Numbered from the stretch's first letter, positions 10,793 through 21,600 are shown. The stretch: DNA of 64,000 nucleotides from Pseudeuparius sepicola (GCA_963920635.1 OY987299.1:64834692-64898691), one strand, 5' to 3'. Program-made: numbers and translations. Notes: generated from the sequence alone by a model not told the origin.

Positions 10793-11743
10793 CAGGGTGT
10801 TCCAAAAATGAGTGCCAACCTATACACAGCCATCATCAAAAATTAAGAAAGCAGTGTTTTTTTGTTTTGCTCAAAGCTCAAAATTAAGGGCTTCAGAGGC
10901 CCTTAAAAATGGCCATAAATTTAGTTTTTGGCCATAACTTTTTGAATGGATTGACAGATTTCATTAAGCTTTGGCAAGGATTGGTAGAAAATTATCACGC
11001 ATGATCTGATATGGTCAGGTGTACCATAGCCACTATGGTTCGCTTCTGGCTCATGTCACCTGAGTTTTTAAGTAAATTTTCCTTGTCCAAATAATGTTTA
11101 AACATTCTATTATAAATAATTGATGCATAATTTAATTCTACATGAAAAAGGGTTCTTATGTTTTTAGAGAAAATCCTATACAGGGCGATTCGGTTTTAAA
11201 TGCACAAACTAGAAAAATATTGCCAGTGTGTTGATGTTGTTGTATACACTTTTGGTGCAGAGTGCTAAAGTTGATAACTCTGTATCTTTCTTATAAGGTC
11301 TCCACATAAAAAAGTGTATATAACAAACAGGCAATATGTTTCGGTATTCTACTGATCCTAGGAGTTTGTGCATTTAAAACCGAATCGCCCTGAATATGGT
11401 GGAACTCATTTGACATGGTTTTCACGATTTTCTTTAAACCGGTTCACTACACGAAAAGCACAAGAACACTTTTTTTATGCAGAATTAAATTATGCATCTA
11501 CTGCTAATAATAGAATGTTTAAACTTTTTGTGGAAAAACAAAATTTATTTAAAAAAACTCTGGTGGCATGTGCATCAGAGGTGCTCCCTAGCGGCTACGG
11601 TAAACCTGACCATATCAGGTCATGCATGATTAAAGTTATGGCCACAAAACTAAATATGGGCCACCTTTTAAGCCCCCCTGGGGCCCTTAATTTGTGCTTA
11701 TTATTACTATGTATAGAGTGGCACTAATTTCTGGAACACCCTG
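10793..11743. mobile_element. Fold-back mariner-like MITE
   Basis: The element starts CAGGGTGTTCCA and ends with the complement, with TA on both sides. Almost the whole left arm (10793 to about 11180) returns inverted in the right arm (about 11393-11743), including GGCCATAACTTT and TGATATGGTCAGG. No transposase frame is present; the open frame at 11368-11727 is a by-product. The TA target and CAGGGTG end suggest mobilisation by a Tc1/mariner-type transposase. A second palindromic element is inserted between the arms. Confidence 0.85.
11181..11392. mobile_element. Nested 212-bp palindromic MITE
   Basis: It begins CAGGGCGATTCGGTTTTAAA and ends with the reverse complement, sitting between the two arms of the fold-back element. 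The right flank does not show a perfect TA, so the exact end is tentative. Confidence 0.8.
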
Positions 11744-12850
11744 TATATACTAAGGCTCCGACTTCTGTATTACCAATTCCCATGAAAAAAAAATAAACGC
11801 CAAACAATTCCAGCATGTACTGAAATAACACAGCCAATTAACAAACAATTCAAACTAGGTCAGCTAATTTACTCAAGGAAATTAACGATTAACTTGCAAC
11901 AACGATGACACCCAGAAAACAATATCAAATATTTGCACAAATTATAAAAACATTTTTATCTAGAAGTCAACAAATTTACAGCTTAGAATTTTTCCAAACA
12001 AAAAACTTATTGGGTTGTTACCAGTTTATCTGAATAAAATTTTTTTTAGTAGATGTTTGAATTTTTGGTGACTTTAATAATTAATTAAAAAGTAATTTAG
12101 ATGATATTATATATATGATATAATTTTTTCAGCATTAAAATTTGAGTGCTTTCAAGTTTAGCTGTACCAACCTACTTTCATGTTCCCAATTGCATTCTTC
12201 TGTGCAGAGGAAAGCTTTGCTATACAAATTTATTCAGAATTGAAATTCCTGACCACAGAAAATTGACAAACAAAATTTTTTATGCCTTCATTTTGTACCA
12301 AATTCCAAACCCATTGATACATTCATGTTTTTGCAGAATTTAACTGGTTTAAAATTCCAAAGATTTTTTATTTGCTTAAATGAGGTACATGAAACTCATT
12401 AGTATATTCTTATACAGGGTATCTCAATTTAAATGAACATTGCTCCTTATTGTTTTTATTTTCGGGTCACGGAAAATATAAAAAACAAGCAAGAAACAAT
12501 TTAGAATTTCTTTGTAACTAGAATAAGTGGCCAAAACTAAAAATATAGTAGTGTTTCAAAAGTTATCCAGAGAAAAATGTCAATTCCCATGCCTAACTTC
12601 CAGTTTTAGATCCCTTGTTTCCATGTACAGGGTCACTCAAACTCAATGTCCCAGGCATACTATGGATAATAGAAAAGATAAAAAATATCTGTTTCTGGGG
12701 TCTTAAATAGGTAAAAAATTAACACAAAATTTAAAATTTTTGACAAATGATGCAAGACGATGTGACGCGCGTTGTATTTTTTTCTAATGAACATACCCTA
12801 TTCAATTCCGCACTACTTGTGGGACCAACAATGAATAACGAACTAAATTT
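11744..12850. other. AT-rich stretch with two mariner-like left ends
   Basis: CAGGGTATCTC after TA at 12415 and CAGGGTCACTC after TA at 12628 are left-end forms. Their right partners were not found. The second element may have been cut by the GC-rich LINE that begins near 12850. No gene is supported. Confidence 0.4.
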
Positions 12851-13026
12851 GGGGCCCCTCGCGGAGCAGCCGGCCCCGGGGTTGGAAGCTGAGGCGGCCG
12901 GCGAGAGGGCCCCTTCAAGGGACCCCCCTGCCGCCGCCGCCACTCCGACAGCTGCGGAGGTCGGGGGGGAACAGGGGTCTCCGAAAGGGGACCCCTAGTC
13001 CAACCCCGTCCTCCGCAGTAGACAAC

Positions 13027-13368
13027 TTGGCTCAGAGCCTGGGGAGGCTTAAGGTACGCTCCCAAAACAGGTCCGGGGCTGAGACGAAGAGGGCCAAGAA
13101 GAGGAGGAAGACGGAGGAGGAGGCCTTGGCAGCGGCCGGAGCCTCTGAACTCTGCCCCTCTTCTGGCTCTGCTACACCTTCCACGGGGAAGGGTGGCAAG
13201 AGGAAGCGGGGGAAGGGTGGCAAGAGGAAGCGGGGGAAGAAAGGTGGGGGGGGCAGCAGGGGAACACGGAAGCTCCCCAGGAACAAAAAAAAAAAACCTG
13301 CCTCCGTCTGGCCCCCGGGCGGCGGACTCCGGAAGGGGGCGGCGGCCGGGGGAGGGCTGCGTCTGTGA
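13027..13368 (+). pseudogene. LINE ORF1, basic N-terminal region
   Basis: A frame of 113 codons rich in Lys, Arg and Gly, with clusters such as KRAKKRRK and a tandem duplication GGKRKRGK encoded by a 24-bp DNA repeat at about 13191-13238. Such basic regions in LINE ORF1 proteins bind RNA or direct nuclear entry. The frame ends where the next ORF1 segment begins in another frame (13365), so a frameshift near 13360 probably split one ORF1. The upstream GC-rich bases from 12850 may hold the true start. Confidence 0.5.
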
Positions 13369-14279
13369 TGGGCTCCGGGGGGGGCTTGATGCCCGCAGTG
13401 GCAACTTGTAGGGACCCCTCGGGGAGTAACTATGCTGGAGCAGTGGGCAGGGGGTTGCCACGGATCGTGGTGGGTCTGCCCGGTCAGATCACGGACTTTG
13501 ACCGTGTGGGCCTGCTGGACTTCATCGGTGCCATTGGCCACAGGGTGCCGGTGACCGTGATGAGGGAGCCAACTTTGCTCCCGCCATCAGGGGGCACATG
13601 GGTGTGGCGACAGCACCTGGTGGTGGAGATCGGGGACGTGGAATCCAGGGAGTGGGTCCGCAGGGAGCTCGTGAACATCAGACCCTGGGGGCTCGCCAAC
13701 CTGGTGGAAGTGGACCCAGAGAGCCTCTGCCTCAGGAGGGCTGTTCTGTGGATCCTGGGCCGGGGGCTGTCGACAATACCTAGTACCGCGATAGTCCGCT
13801 GCCTGGAGGTGCAGAACATGATCTGCTGTAGTCGCTGGAGGATATGGCAAAGGGAAGATGGGCCCGAGGGAGTGCGCATGGTGGTCGGGATAGACCAGGA
13901 GTCGGTCCCGATCATCTTGAGCAGGAACTCGGAGCTCAGCTGCCTTGGCGCCTGCATCAGGGTGGTGTTCCCGGGAGCCCGCCAGGCCAGGGAGGGGGAT
14001 CCAGGACAGAGGAGGTCTGGGGTCACCCCCTCGGGTGGGGCGGGGCGAGGGCACGCCACAAGGGGGAAGATGAGGAGTGTGCCGGGAGGTGACAAGGGCT
14101 ATGCCCTCTCGCAGCCCGGCCGTGAGCAGGAATGCGGCCGAGGTGCCCCCTCCGCCGGGGGGGAGACATCTCGGCTGCGGGCAGGGTGGCGTCTGCGGTG
14201 CCCCCTCCGCTGGGGGGGGGGGACATCTTGGATGCCGCAATGGACACAGGTGCGGCTGCGGGGGCTTCTTGTCATGTAG
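13365..14279 (+). pseudogene. LINE ORF1, conserved central domain
   Basis: 304 codons. The N-terminal 200 residues look conserved, with GRGLPRIVVGLPGQ, a stretch containing PVTVMREPTLLPPSGGTWV, and LRRAVLWILGRG. I recognise this as the type of domain found in many insect LINE ORF1 proteins, possibly the one catalogued as DUF4780. The last 100 residues are low-complexity Gly/Pro/Arg and include imperfect DNA repeats around GTGCCCCCTCCGC. No CCHC knuckles are visible. It is likely the nucleic-acid-binding protein that accompanies the RT. Frames on the opposite strand here are composition artefacts. Confidence 0.55.
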
Positions 14280-14437
14280 AGGAACCCGAGGCCGAGGCGA
14301 TGGATGAGGGGGGGGAGGGACGACGCAACAAGCCTGGTGTCCCTGGCCCTCTCGGCCATCAAAAGGAGACTCCTCTCGACCTAGTCGAATGAGGAGGAGG
14401 GGAGCCCCAACGGGCCTCTCAAGGAGAGTTAGAAAAA

Positions 14438-15206
14438 ATGAAAATCACGCAGATCAACCTACAGCATGGCAGGGCCTCAACGGCTCAGTTCTGCAGAAAG
14501 GTGGTGCGTGAGAATGTGGACATTGTACTTATCCAGGAACCCTGGATAGTATAAAATAAGGCGCGGGGTTTAGGCTCCATTGGAGGTAATCTGTTTTCAG
14601 CGGATGCCTCACAGGCCTGCGTACTTATGAGGCCCTGGGGCCTTTCTTTACGAGACCTGTCATCATGGATCTGCCTGGGGGGGGGGGGTTATGCAGCAAG
14701 TAGTGATAGCCTCAGCATACTTCCCTATACAGGCCCAGTGTCCACCGGAGGAGCTCAGAGTTCTGGGCACCTTCTGTGAGGAAAGAGGTTTCCCCCTTCT
14801 TGTGGGATGCGATAGCAATGCCCACCACTTTTTGTGGGGCAGTGCAGATTGTAACCGCAGGGGGAACCAATTGACAGAATTCATGGCAACGGCGGGGCTA
14901 CACGCCGCCAACCGTGGTTCAGAATGCACATTCTTCACACTGGGGAGGCATTCCGTCATAGATCTTACCCTATGTACGGGACCGCCTCTCGAAGAAGTGG
15001 GGGACTGGCACATGTCTATGGACGACTCTCTGTCGGACCATATATACATCTCGTTCACTGTCGGGGAACCCCCTCAGGGTGACCTAGAGTACAGAAATCC
15101 GCGAGCAACCAACTGGGACCTCTATAGAGAGGAACTAGAGGGGTGGCTGGCGGGTTTCCCATGCAAATACAGAACCATGGAGGAGCTCGCCGCCACCGCT
15201 CAGTGA
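14438..15206 (+). pseudogene. LINE ORF2 APE-type endonuclease domain
   Basis: ATG at 14438 starts KITQINLQHGRAST; the catalytic Glu is in LIQEPW. An in-frame stop follows at about 14552, and a frameshift occurs in a run of G near 14680. The domain then continues with VVIASAYFP, VGCDSNAHHFLWGS, VIDLTLC and SLSDHIYISF, supplying the Asp/Asn and terminal Asp-His of the exonuclease-endonuclease-phosphatase fold. The enzyme would nick the target DNA to prime reverse transcription. A TGA at 15204 interrupts the link to the RT in the same frame. Confidence 0.8.
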
Positions 15207-16603
15207 CTGGGCTCCATCATTGCTCAATTGTATGAGGCCAACTGTCCCCTGAAAAGGAGGACAAAGGAGGGCAAGACACCTTGGTGGAATGCCAACCTGG
15301 AACACCTCAGAAGGCAGGTTCGTAGGCTCTTGAATAGGGCCAAACGTTCCTGCCTTAGAGTCCACTGGGAGGACTACAGGTCCTCCCAAAGACTCTACAA
15401 ACATGAGATCAGGAACTCACAGAAAAGTGCCTGGCGGGACTACTGCGAGGGCGTCAATAGCACGCCTGCAGCTTCTAGGCTCTGCAGGGTGCTCTCGACA
15501 GATCCTCTGGCAAAGCTGGGCATCATTCGCACTGGGGAGGGGGAGTTTACCTCATTCCCGAGTGATACCCTGCTGCAGTTGTTGACCACTCACTTCCCGG
15601 GTTCCATATTAGATCACGAGGAGGCCGCGGTGAGTGGCTCGCTAACTACGGACTACGGCACAGCGGCCAGGGTGGTAAACGAGGAAAGGGTCAGATGAGC
15701 CATCGGGTCCTTCTCACCTTATAAGGCGGCCGGTCTGGATGGGGTCTTCCTGGCTCTTCTTCAGAGGGACGGGGGGCACTCACCGGACCACTGGTAGGTG
15801 TGTTTCAAGCGTCTGTGGCCAGCGGGCATGTTCCCTGGCGATGGATGCAGATCAGGGTGATTTTTATCCCCAAGCCGGGGCGCAGTGATTATACTGATAC
15901 CAAGGCATACAGACTCATGAGCCTCACCAGCTTCTTGATGAAGACACTGGGGAGGCTGGTGGACAGATATTTAAGGGAGCAGCTTGCTCTCAATGCCTCT
16001 CTGTGTCCCACCCAGCATGCGTACCAGATGGGCAGGTCTGTGGATTCGGCCCTGCTTTTCAGGGGACACCGCAAGGCTTGACGAGGGACTGGAGGGGGGA
16101 TTACTCTCGGTGGGGGTCTTTCTAGACATAGAGGGGACCTTTGACAACACAGCAGGGGACTCGATCTGCAGGGCCGTGGAGGGCACAGAGGTCGGGGAAG
16201 CCTTGGTAAGGTGGACCCAATCCATGCTCAGTGGCAGGGCGGTCGAGGCCGGGCTGTACGGAGAACGAGTGACCGTCAATGCCTCAAGAAGTTGTTCTCA
16301 GGGAGCAGTTTTGTCCCCCCTCCTTTGGTGCATGGTGGTTGATGAGCTGCTTCGAATCCTGGAGGAGGAGCAGGGGTCTACGTAATAGTGATCCTAGTTC
16401 AAGGCACCGACGTGGGGCTTCTGGAGGAGCTCCTTAACGGAGCTCTGGAGAGGTTCTCACGCTGGTGCGTTATGAACGGATTAAATGTCAACCCTAATAA
16501 GTTGAGTTGGTGATATTCACCAAGAAGGGAAAGGTGGACCCTATTCCTCACACAGAGTTATGTGGGGTCCACCTCGAGAATAGAAAGAAGGTTAAATATC
16601 TAG

Positions 16604-16916
16604 GATATAAGGAATCAATTAATTACCGAAGCAATTAATTGATCATGGATTATTATAACGATAGCACAACCGAAGGTGCGGGATAAAGCCACTGGTCTTG
16701 ATTGGCAAAGGCTCACGCCACAATTACTGAGACCCGCCATCTACCGTCTCCACAGTGCTATCGTTATAATACTCCATGAGCAATTAATTGCTTCGGTAAT
16801 TAATTAAATTATATAGTAAATCCATCGTCTAGCCACTTCACAGTCGGGTGAGTCATACTGATGAGGGATCACCGTCCCGAAACAGTACTGTATATGGTAG
16901 ACTATTGCTCTTTTTG
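16604..16916 (+). mobile_element. 313-bp hammerhead-bearing insertion (retrozyme-like)
   Basis: The insert sits inside the LINE RT and is flanked by a perfect 10-bp duplication, AAATATCTAG, at 16594-16603 and 16917-16926. Its first two thirds form a long imperfect hairpin: TACCGAAGCAATTAATTG near 16630 and GATTATTATAACGATAGCAC pair with the complementary stretch at about 16738-16800. Its last part holds a complete hammerhead ribozyme. It has no coding capacity and its composition is unlike the surrounding LINE. Small hammerhead-encoding circular-RNA elements (retrozymes) are known from plants and animals, and size, ribozyme type and target duplication fit that class. How it is mobilised is inference. 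Confidence 0.7.
16850..16903 (+). ncRNA. Type I hammerhead ribozyme
   Basis: All conserved core positions are present: CTGATGA at 16858-16864 and GAA at 16879-16881. Stem II is GGGA (16865-16868) with TCCC (16875-16878) and loop TCACCG. Stem III is ACAG (16882-16885) with CTGT (16888-16891) closed by TA. H17 is A16892, so cleavage would fall between 16892 and 16893. Stem I pairs GTCATA (16852-16857) with TATGGT (16893-16898), ending in two G-U pairs. Alternatively, ATA/TAT is followed by AGTC pairing with GACT at 16900-16903 across an internal loop. Open stem I makes it type I. Confidence 0.85.
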
Positions 16917-17060
16917 AAATATCTAGAAGTCTGGCTGGATTCCTGATTGACCTTCGAGGAGCATATCCCCATGAGGACCAAGAAGGCGTGTAATGCGTTT
17001 TGGGCGTGTCGCAGAGCCGTTGGCACCTCGTGGGGATTGAACCCTAGGATCATGCTCTTT

Positions 17061-17238
17061 ATCTGTTTAAAAGATCTAAAAAACTTGTCCTTTCACCTGC
17101 TTACCATCGTCAACATGCAAATCCAGGACCCGCTACACTTTTTTATACCCTCAGTTTTCACCAAATGCATTTAGCAATTTTTTTGTTTAAAATCGGACAC
17201 CATAGCGTTAATAAGGCCACCAAATACCGGGTGCGGTA
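17061..17238. repeat. AT-rich insert in the LINE RT-RNase H linker
   Basis: An AT-rich stretch breaks the GC-rich LINE between the RT thumb and the RNase H linker. Its distal part, around TTTAAAATCGGACACCATAG, resembles 7960-8040, so it probably derives from a dispersed repeat. No termini are defined. Confidence 0.5.
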
Positions 17239-18113
17239 GTGGAGTACGAGGCGGTCAAGGCGGCCCTCAGATTAGAGGGTCTCAACCTTTGGGTCGCCGG
17301 TGGCTCGGTCCCCGGACACCGGCAGCTGTGGTCAGAGCTGAGGGAGGAGGTGCCCATCCTGGAAATGAGAAGGGAGACTCCTTCCATCGGCTTCCACGGC
17401 CGACTTCACTTTGTCTTTCCAGACAGGGAGGAGTGGGCCGAAGGAAATAGCGTCCCTATGGCGGGCTCATCTGGTTCACAGACAGATCCAAGATGAGGAA
17501 GGGAACGGGGGCCAGTGCCTTTTGTCAGGAACTGGCTAGGAGGTTGACTACCTCCCTCGCGGAGCACACCACCGTGTTCCAGGCGGAGGTGTTCGCCATC
17601 ATGATGGAGGCAGAGGAATCGCTCAAGCTCAGAGTTAAGGGCCGGAAGCTGACCTTCTGCTCTGACAGTAAAGCGGCTTTACAGGCGCTGAGAGCAAACC
17701 GTACCTGGTCCCCATTGGTGGAGGACTGTAGAATGAGTTTGCTCAGGCTGGTGGCCAAAGGGAACAGGGTTGTTCTGTCGTGGGTGCCTGGTCATGCGGG
17801 CATAGCGGGGAAGGAGACTGCGGACCTACTGGCTAGAGAGGGATCCATGGGAAGACCAGTGGGGCCAGAACTAATATTGGGGATTGCGCCACGGGTCGCA
17901 ATTGGAGCCCTGGATGAATGGCTGCATGGCAGGTTTGTTGAGGAGTGGCGCCGGGCTCCGGGGATGAGGCAGAATAGGCTCATGATTCGTGGGCCGTCGA
18001 CCGCCCTGTCTAGGGAGCTGCTGCATCTGCCAAGGTCGGAGTTAAAGGGAGTGGTAAGGGTCCTCACCGGACACTGGTTCCTGGCTCGCCACCTGCGCCT
18101 TATAGGAGTGGGA
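17239..18113 (+). pseudogene. LINE ORF2 RNase H domain
   Basis: After a linker with EAVKAALRLEGLNLWVAG, the RNase H domain reads WFTDRSKM, FQAEVFAIM, CSDSKAALQAL and WVPGHAGIAGKETADLLA. These supply the Asp-Glu-Asp and His/Asp residues of the fold, although the usual DGSK is DRSK. A frame change near 17480 joins linker and domain. The sequence ends abruptly at GVG near 18110; the copy at 51.0-51.9 kb continues there with a Cys/His finger, so this copy is truncated at its 3' end. RNase H removes the RNA strand during element cDNA synthesis. Confidence 0.8.
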
Positions 18114-18901
18114 CAGCAAATTATTTTCACAATTAATTTTTAATCTCTCTAACGAAAAGATATATACAAGGTGGTCCAACTTTTATAGGCAAAACTTCAA
18201 GAATCTATGGAAAACGCCAAAATAAATAGATTTTTTCATATAAACATGTATCGAAATCCTAACGGTTTTCGTTACACAGTTTAGACACACATTAAATGCT
18301 ATAAATTAAAAATTATTCAGCATGTGTACTTCCACACATGTAGAGTGCGAAATAGGCAAGCATATATCTTGAGCACGTCTCGTGCAGCAACCTGAGCTAT
18401 CTAGTAAGGGAGTAAGGGTTAAAATTTTGTGGTGTATGAAAAGAGAGCGACACGAATCTGGTGGTTTCTGAAGCACAAACACAGACTTGAGCAGCACTAG
18501 CCCACAATTTCCCCAAAAACATATCCCATATCTTAAATGTGACTCGATAAGTGCAAAGTAGAGGGTTCTTGCCAAAGCCACACTCGTTTCAACAGATATA
18601 ACTCTTATAGCAAATTATCCCCTCGCCAGTTTGTCCCGTAGATAACCTATATGTTGCTGAAAAGATAGTTTGTCGTTGATCTGTAGGCCCAGGAAACTGC
18701 AACAAGCAGTATCAGCAACTGTTAGATCGTCCAAGACAATCCGATGTACGAAACCCCCAAATGTCAATATTTTTGTTTTTTGAACATTGAAAGACAACTG
18801 ATTAGAGTTACACCAGGCCTTAACCTTGAGAACATTATTGGTTGGTGTGGCTCTTAGGAGATAGGGGTCCTTACCATGACAGAGCAAGGTAGTGTCGTCA
18901 G

Positions 18902-19705
18902 TAGAGATGCAAAATGCCCGAGCATTTATATTTTGAGCATTTTCTGCAAGAACGAACGGGCACGAACGAGAATAAACGAAAATAAACGACATAGATAGGT
19001 GTTTCATTATAGCAAAATGATCATCTCCTCTTAAAAGTTAAGAAAAAAGCAATAAAATGTTCTTTTCTGAAAATTCTCATTTTTCGGAAAATTCTCGAGC
19101 ACATTCCTAAAATGCTCCTAAAGTGCTCAAAATTCTGAAAATGCTCAAAGATGTGATGATGGCGGGATCTGCAATATAGTAAAGGTATCCTTTACTCAAT
19201 GGTATAGTATTGAAGATAGAATTTATTATATCTTACAATTATTCAAGTACAAAGTTCGACGATCGTACTCAATGGCATAGAAGATAGAATTTATTATATC
19301 TTACAATTCAAGTACAAAGTTCGACGATCGTAGCACTCGTAGTCGTAGCGCCTAGCATCATTCACAACAACTCACAACAGAATGCATAGATTACCCACCT
19401 ATAATAAACGTGCCGCGCGCCACAGTAATATATAACTACACGGAAGTGCAGGCACGTGCTCCATTGCACTGGCGCACGCCTCGGTAGCAGCGGTGGCACG
19501 TAGATTTTGAAAATTGCAATATTGCCAAATTTTTCAAATGTCGTTACACCTTATTCCTTTTGTGCTTGAAATTTCGAGCATTTTGAGCATTTTCAATGGA
19601 ACGTTCCTTTTCGTGCTCTTGAGAATGCGTGCGCGCACATGTGTAGGGAACGTTAACGAATGTTCTCTGAGCACGAACGGGAACGTTCCCTCCTTCGCAT
19701 CTCGA
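18902..19705. mobile_element. 804-bp hAT-type MITE with perfect 8-bp target duplication
   Basis: GTCGTCAG occurs at 18894-18901 and again at 19706-19713. The element between starts TAGAGATGC and ends GCATCTCGA, so the ends are inverted over about nine bases. Motifs of the form GAACGTTCC and ATGCTCAAA recur inside. No transposase is present. Length and target duplication identify it as a non-autonomous hAT element. It is inserted exactly in the FADD codons of the LINE RT and also contains a short tandem duplication. Confidence 0.85.
19193..19330. repeat. Two-copy direct tandem repeat (about 65-73 bp)
   Basis: Both units contain GAAGATAGAATTTATTATAT and GTACAAAGTTCGACGATCG. The second unit lacks a few bases present in the first. 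The duplication lies within the hAT MITE. Confidence 0.85.
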
Positions 19706-20926
19706 GTCGTCAGCAAACATAGTGTATTTACCATTGATGTTGCTAAATGCACGGTCATTAATATAGATTAGGAACAAAATTGGCCCAAGGACCAAACCCT
19801 GTGGGACACCACTCGTTAGCGCCTTCCCCCCAGGAGACATCTTTTCACCGGTACAAACAACTTGGCAATGGAGCGAGAGGTAAGATTGGAACCAATGAAG
19901 GGATACGCCTCGAAAGCCATAAACTTCAAGCTTAGCCAACAGTATTGAATGATTCATGCAATCAAATGCCTTCGAGAAGTCGCAAAACACCGCTGCTGAA
20001 ATATCGCCATTATTTAACCACAGGTATAAATTCTCCAGAAAGGAGAACTTTGCGTCATTGGTATTTCTATCAGTCTGTAAACCAAATTAGGAAGTCGTCA
20101 AAATGCTGTTCTTTTGTAGAAAGGACAACATTCAATACTTTACCAGTTTTCAATGATCTTTGAAAGGGTAGGCAGTAAAGAGATGGGTCGAAAATTAGAA
20201 GGGTCACCCTTATGGAAAGAAACCACTACCGCAAACTTTAAACAATCAGGAAAGCATCCATCGGCAAAAGAAATGTTGATGGCCTCAGCAAGTGTCTCCA
20301 ATGCATAATAATTTTGGAGGCGTCAAAGAACCTTTAGTGATATTTTGTCCCACCCAGATGAATGTTTGTTTTTTTATAGCACAAGTTAATTATTTCAGTT
20401 CAATGCCATCAGTAGGAGCAAGAAAGAGTGAATGAGGCACATGTAAACCAACCATATACTGTAGCGGATTCCCCGATGTAGGAATCTTAGCAGCCAATTT
20501 TGCCACAATAGAACAGTAATAATCGTTTAGCTCAGAACAAGAAAGCAAGGTATTAACAATGGGACTTGCACATTTCAAAACCGTTCACTCAGTAGCGACC
20601 AAACAAAATTCCTTCTGTCTGTTATCTGACTTAGTAATCCTAGAGGAATAGTATTTTTGTTTAATAGTTTTAATTAATCTCCTGTAAATACTCCTATATC
20701 TACTGAAATATTGTGCAAAAAAATGATTTGCTGTAACAAATTTGTGAATACACTGTAGAGGCCTCAAATTTTTAGAGGACACTCTAAGACCCTTAGTAAT
20801 CCAAGGCTTAGGGTTAGCTTAATCGGGAAGGCTTTATTAAACATATTAAGAGTTGAAATGTGAAATAAGCTCAGTGGATCCCTAACACTCAGTAATATGT
20901 GCTAATCAAAATTTTCTGCTAGGTCA

Positions 20927-21600
20927 TTAAACTTGTAAAATTACTCTTGCTAAAACTCTGTCCATAAGTTTTGTTTGAATTGGTGTTGACCCTCTGAAAT
21001 CTGAAGAGAGCGAGCACGGCCTCGTGATCCATAATCTAATATGGAGGAGGAATACTGTGAGAAGTTGGTTGGCTCTTTCACATACATTGTTAGGTTCAAA
21101 AGACCATAAAAGATCTTTCAAAGCAGAACATTGGTATTCCGAGCCATGCTCAAAATTAACATTTAAGTCCCCAGCCAAAACCAGTGAGGAGTTAGTTGGA
21201 AGTTTACTTAACAAATCATCAAGTCTACACAAAAACATATTAAAATCAGCTATCAGAGAAAGATATACACACATCACAAATAGATCAAGTCTTTTGCAGT
21301 GCACTATTGAGAATTCAAATACTTTTTCAATCGATAGATCATTAAAGGTGTCAAGAGGCCCAAATTCAAGATTTAAATTAGTATTATTGTTAATACATAC
21401 CAATACATATTCCTTTCTACAAAATTTGGATACAATAGTATACTTATCAAGATTCACAGGCTCAGCATCCCTCAACCAGTGCTCTGTAATAAGGACCAGG
21501 CTGGGATAATCCAGGTTATCAAGGAGTATTCATTGCTTTTTTCTTAATGATTAGATATTTAGGAGCAAAAATGTTATGACAAAAAGTTCATGATTTTAAT
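20927..21600 (-). pseudogene. Jockey/CR1-like LINE endonuclease domain
   Basis: On the minus strand, SLRKK near 21570 and LITEHWLRDAEP (catalytic Glu) start an APE-type endonuclease. It continues with CVYLS, the block LVLAGDLNVNFEHGSE (Asp/Asn), and a diverged C-terminal part. Stops occur before SLRKK and a frame change occurs near the end, where the expected terminal SDH block is degraded. The domain sits directly upstream of the RT, as in an intact LINE ORF2. It would make the first nick at the target site. Confidence 0.75.

Larger units (their letters stand above)
15228..17060 (+). pseudogene. LINE ORF2 reverse transcriptase, catalytic motif lost
   Basis: Linker and finger blocks are clear: TPWWNANLEHLRRQVRRL, KAAGLDGVF, VIFIPKPGRSDYTDTKAYR and the SLTSFLMKTLGRLVDRYLRE block. 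Palm motif A is FLDIEGTFDN and motif B is CSQGAVLSPLLW. At 16375-16390 the sequence jumps from GVYV to IVILVQG, so the QGYADD segment that normally carries the two catalytic aspartates is missing. Several frame changes lie between 15700 and 16080. After KKVKYLG at 16600 a 313-bp insert intervenes, and the RT resumes at 16917 with KYLEVWLDS and the thumb. A further unrelated insert starts near 17060. Confidence 0.8.
12850..18113 (+). mobile_element. GC-rich I/R1/LOA-type LINE, disrupted
   Basis: A sharp rise in GC content near 12850 and an abrupt return to AT-rich DNA after 18113 mark the element. The order is basic ORF1, ORF1 core domain, APE-type endonuclease, reverse transcriptase, RNase H. 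Endonuclease plus C-terminal RNase H is typical of the I group (I, LOA and relatives). ORF2 has stops, frameshifts, a lost catalytic motif and two insertions. The 3' end, including the expected CCHC finger, is missing; a second copy of the family at 51.0-51.9 kb retains it. Confidence 0.8.
18306..20850 (-). pseudogene. Jockey/CR1-like reverse transcriptase (broken)
   Basis: On the minus strand: a finger block at about 20150-20230 with FHKGDPSNFRPISLLPTLSK, then AAVFCDFSKAFDCMNH (motif A), GVPQGLVLGPILFLIYIND (motif B), and FADD (motif C) near 19714-19725. The FADD codons are followed directly by the hAT MITE; beyond it the frame resumes with DDTTLLCHG, SFNVQKTKILTF and LGLQINDKLSFQQH, then after a frameshift the thumb ALIESHLRYGICFWG. 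Several frameshifts and stops lie in the finger region. The order matches Jockey-superfamily RTs without RNase H. The element primes cDNA synthesis at nicked target DNA. Confidence 0.85.

Noticed and set aside
12802..13541. Long minus-strand open frames (up to 219 codons) over the LINE ORF1
   Set aside because: GC-rich sequence gives few stops; the plus-strand frames fit LINE ORF1 and its position upstream of the endonuclease.
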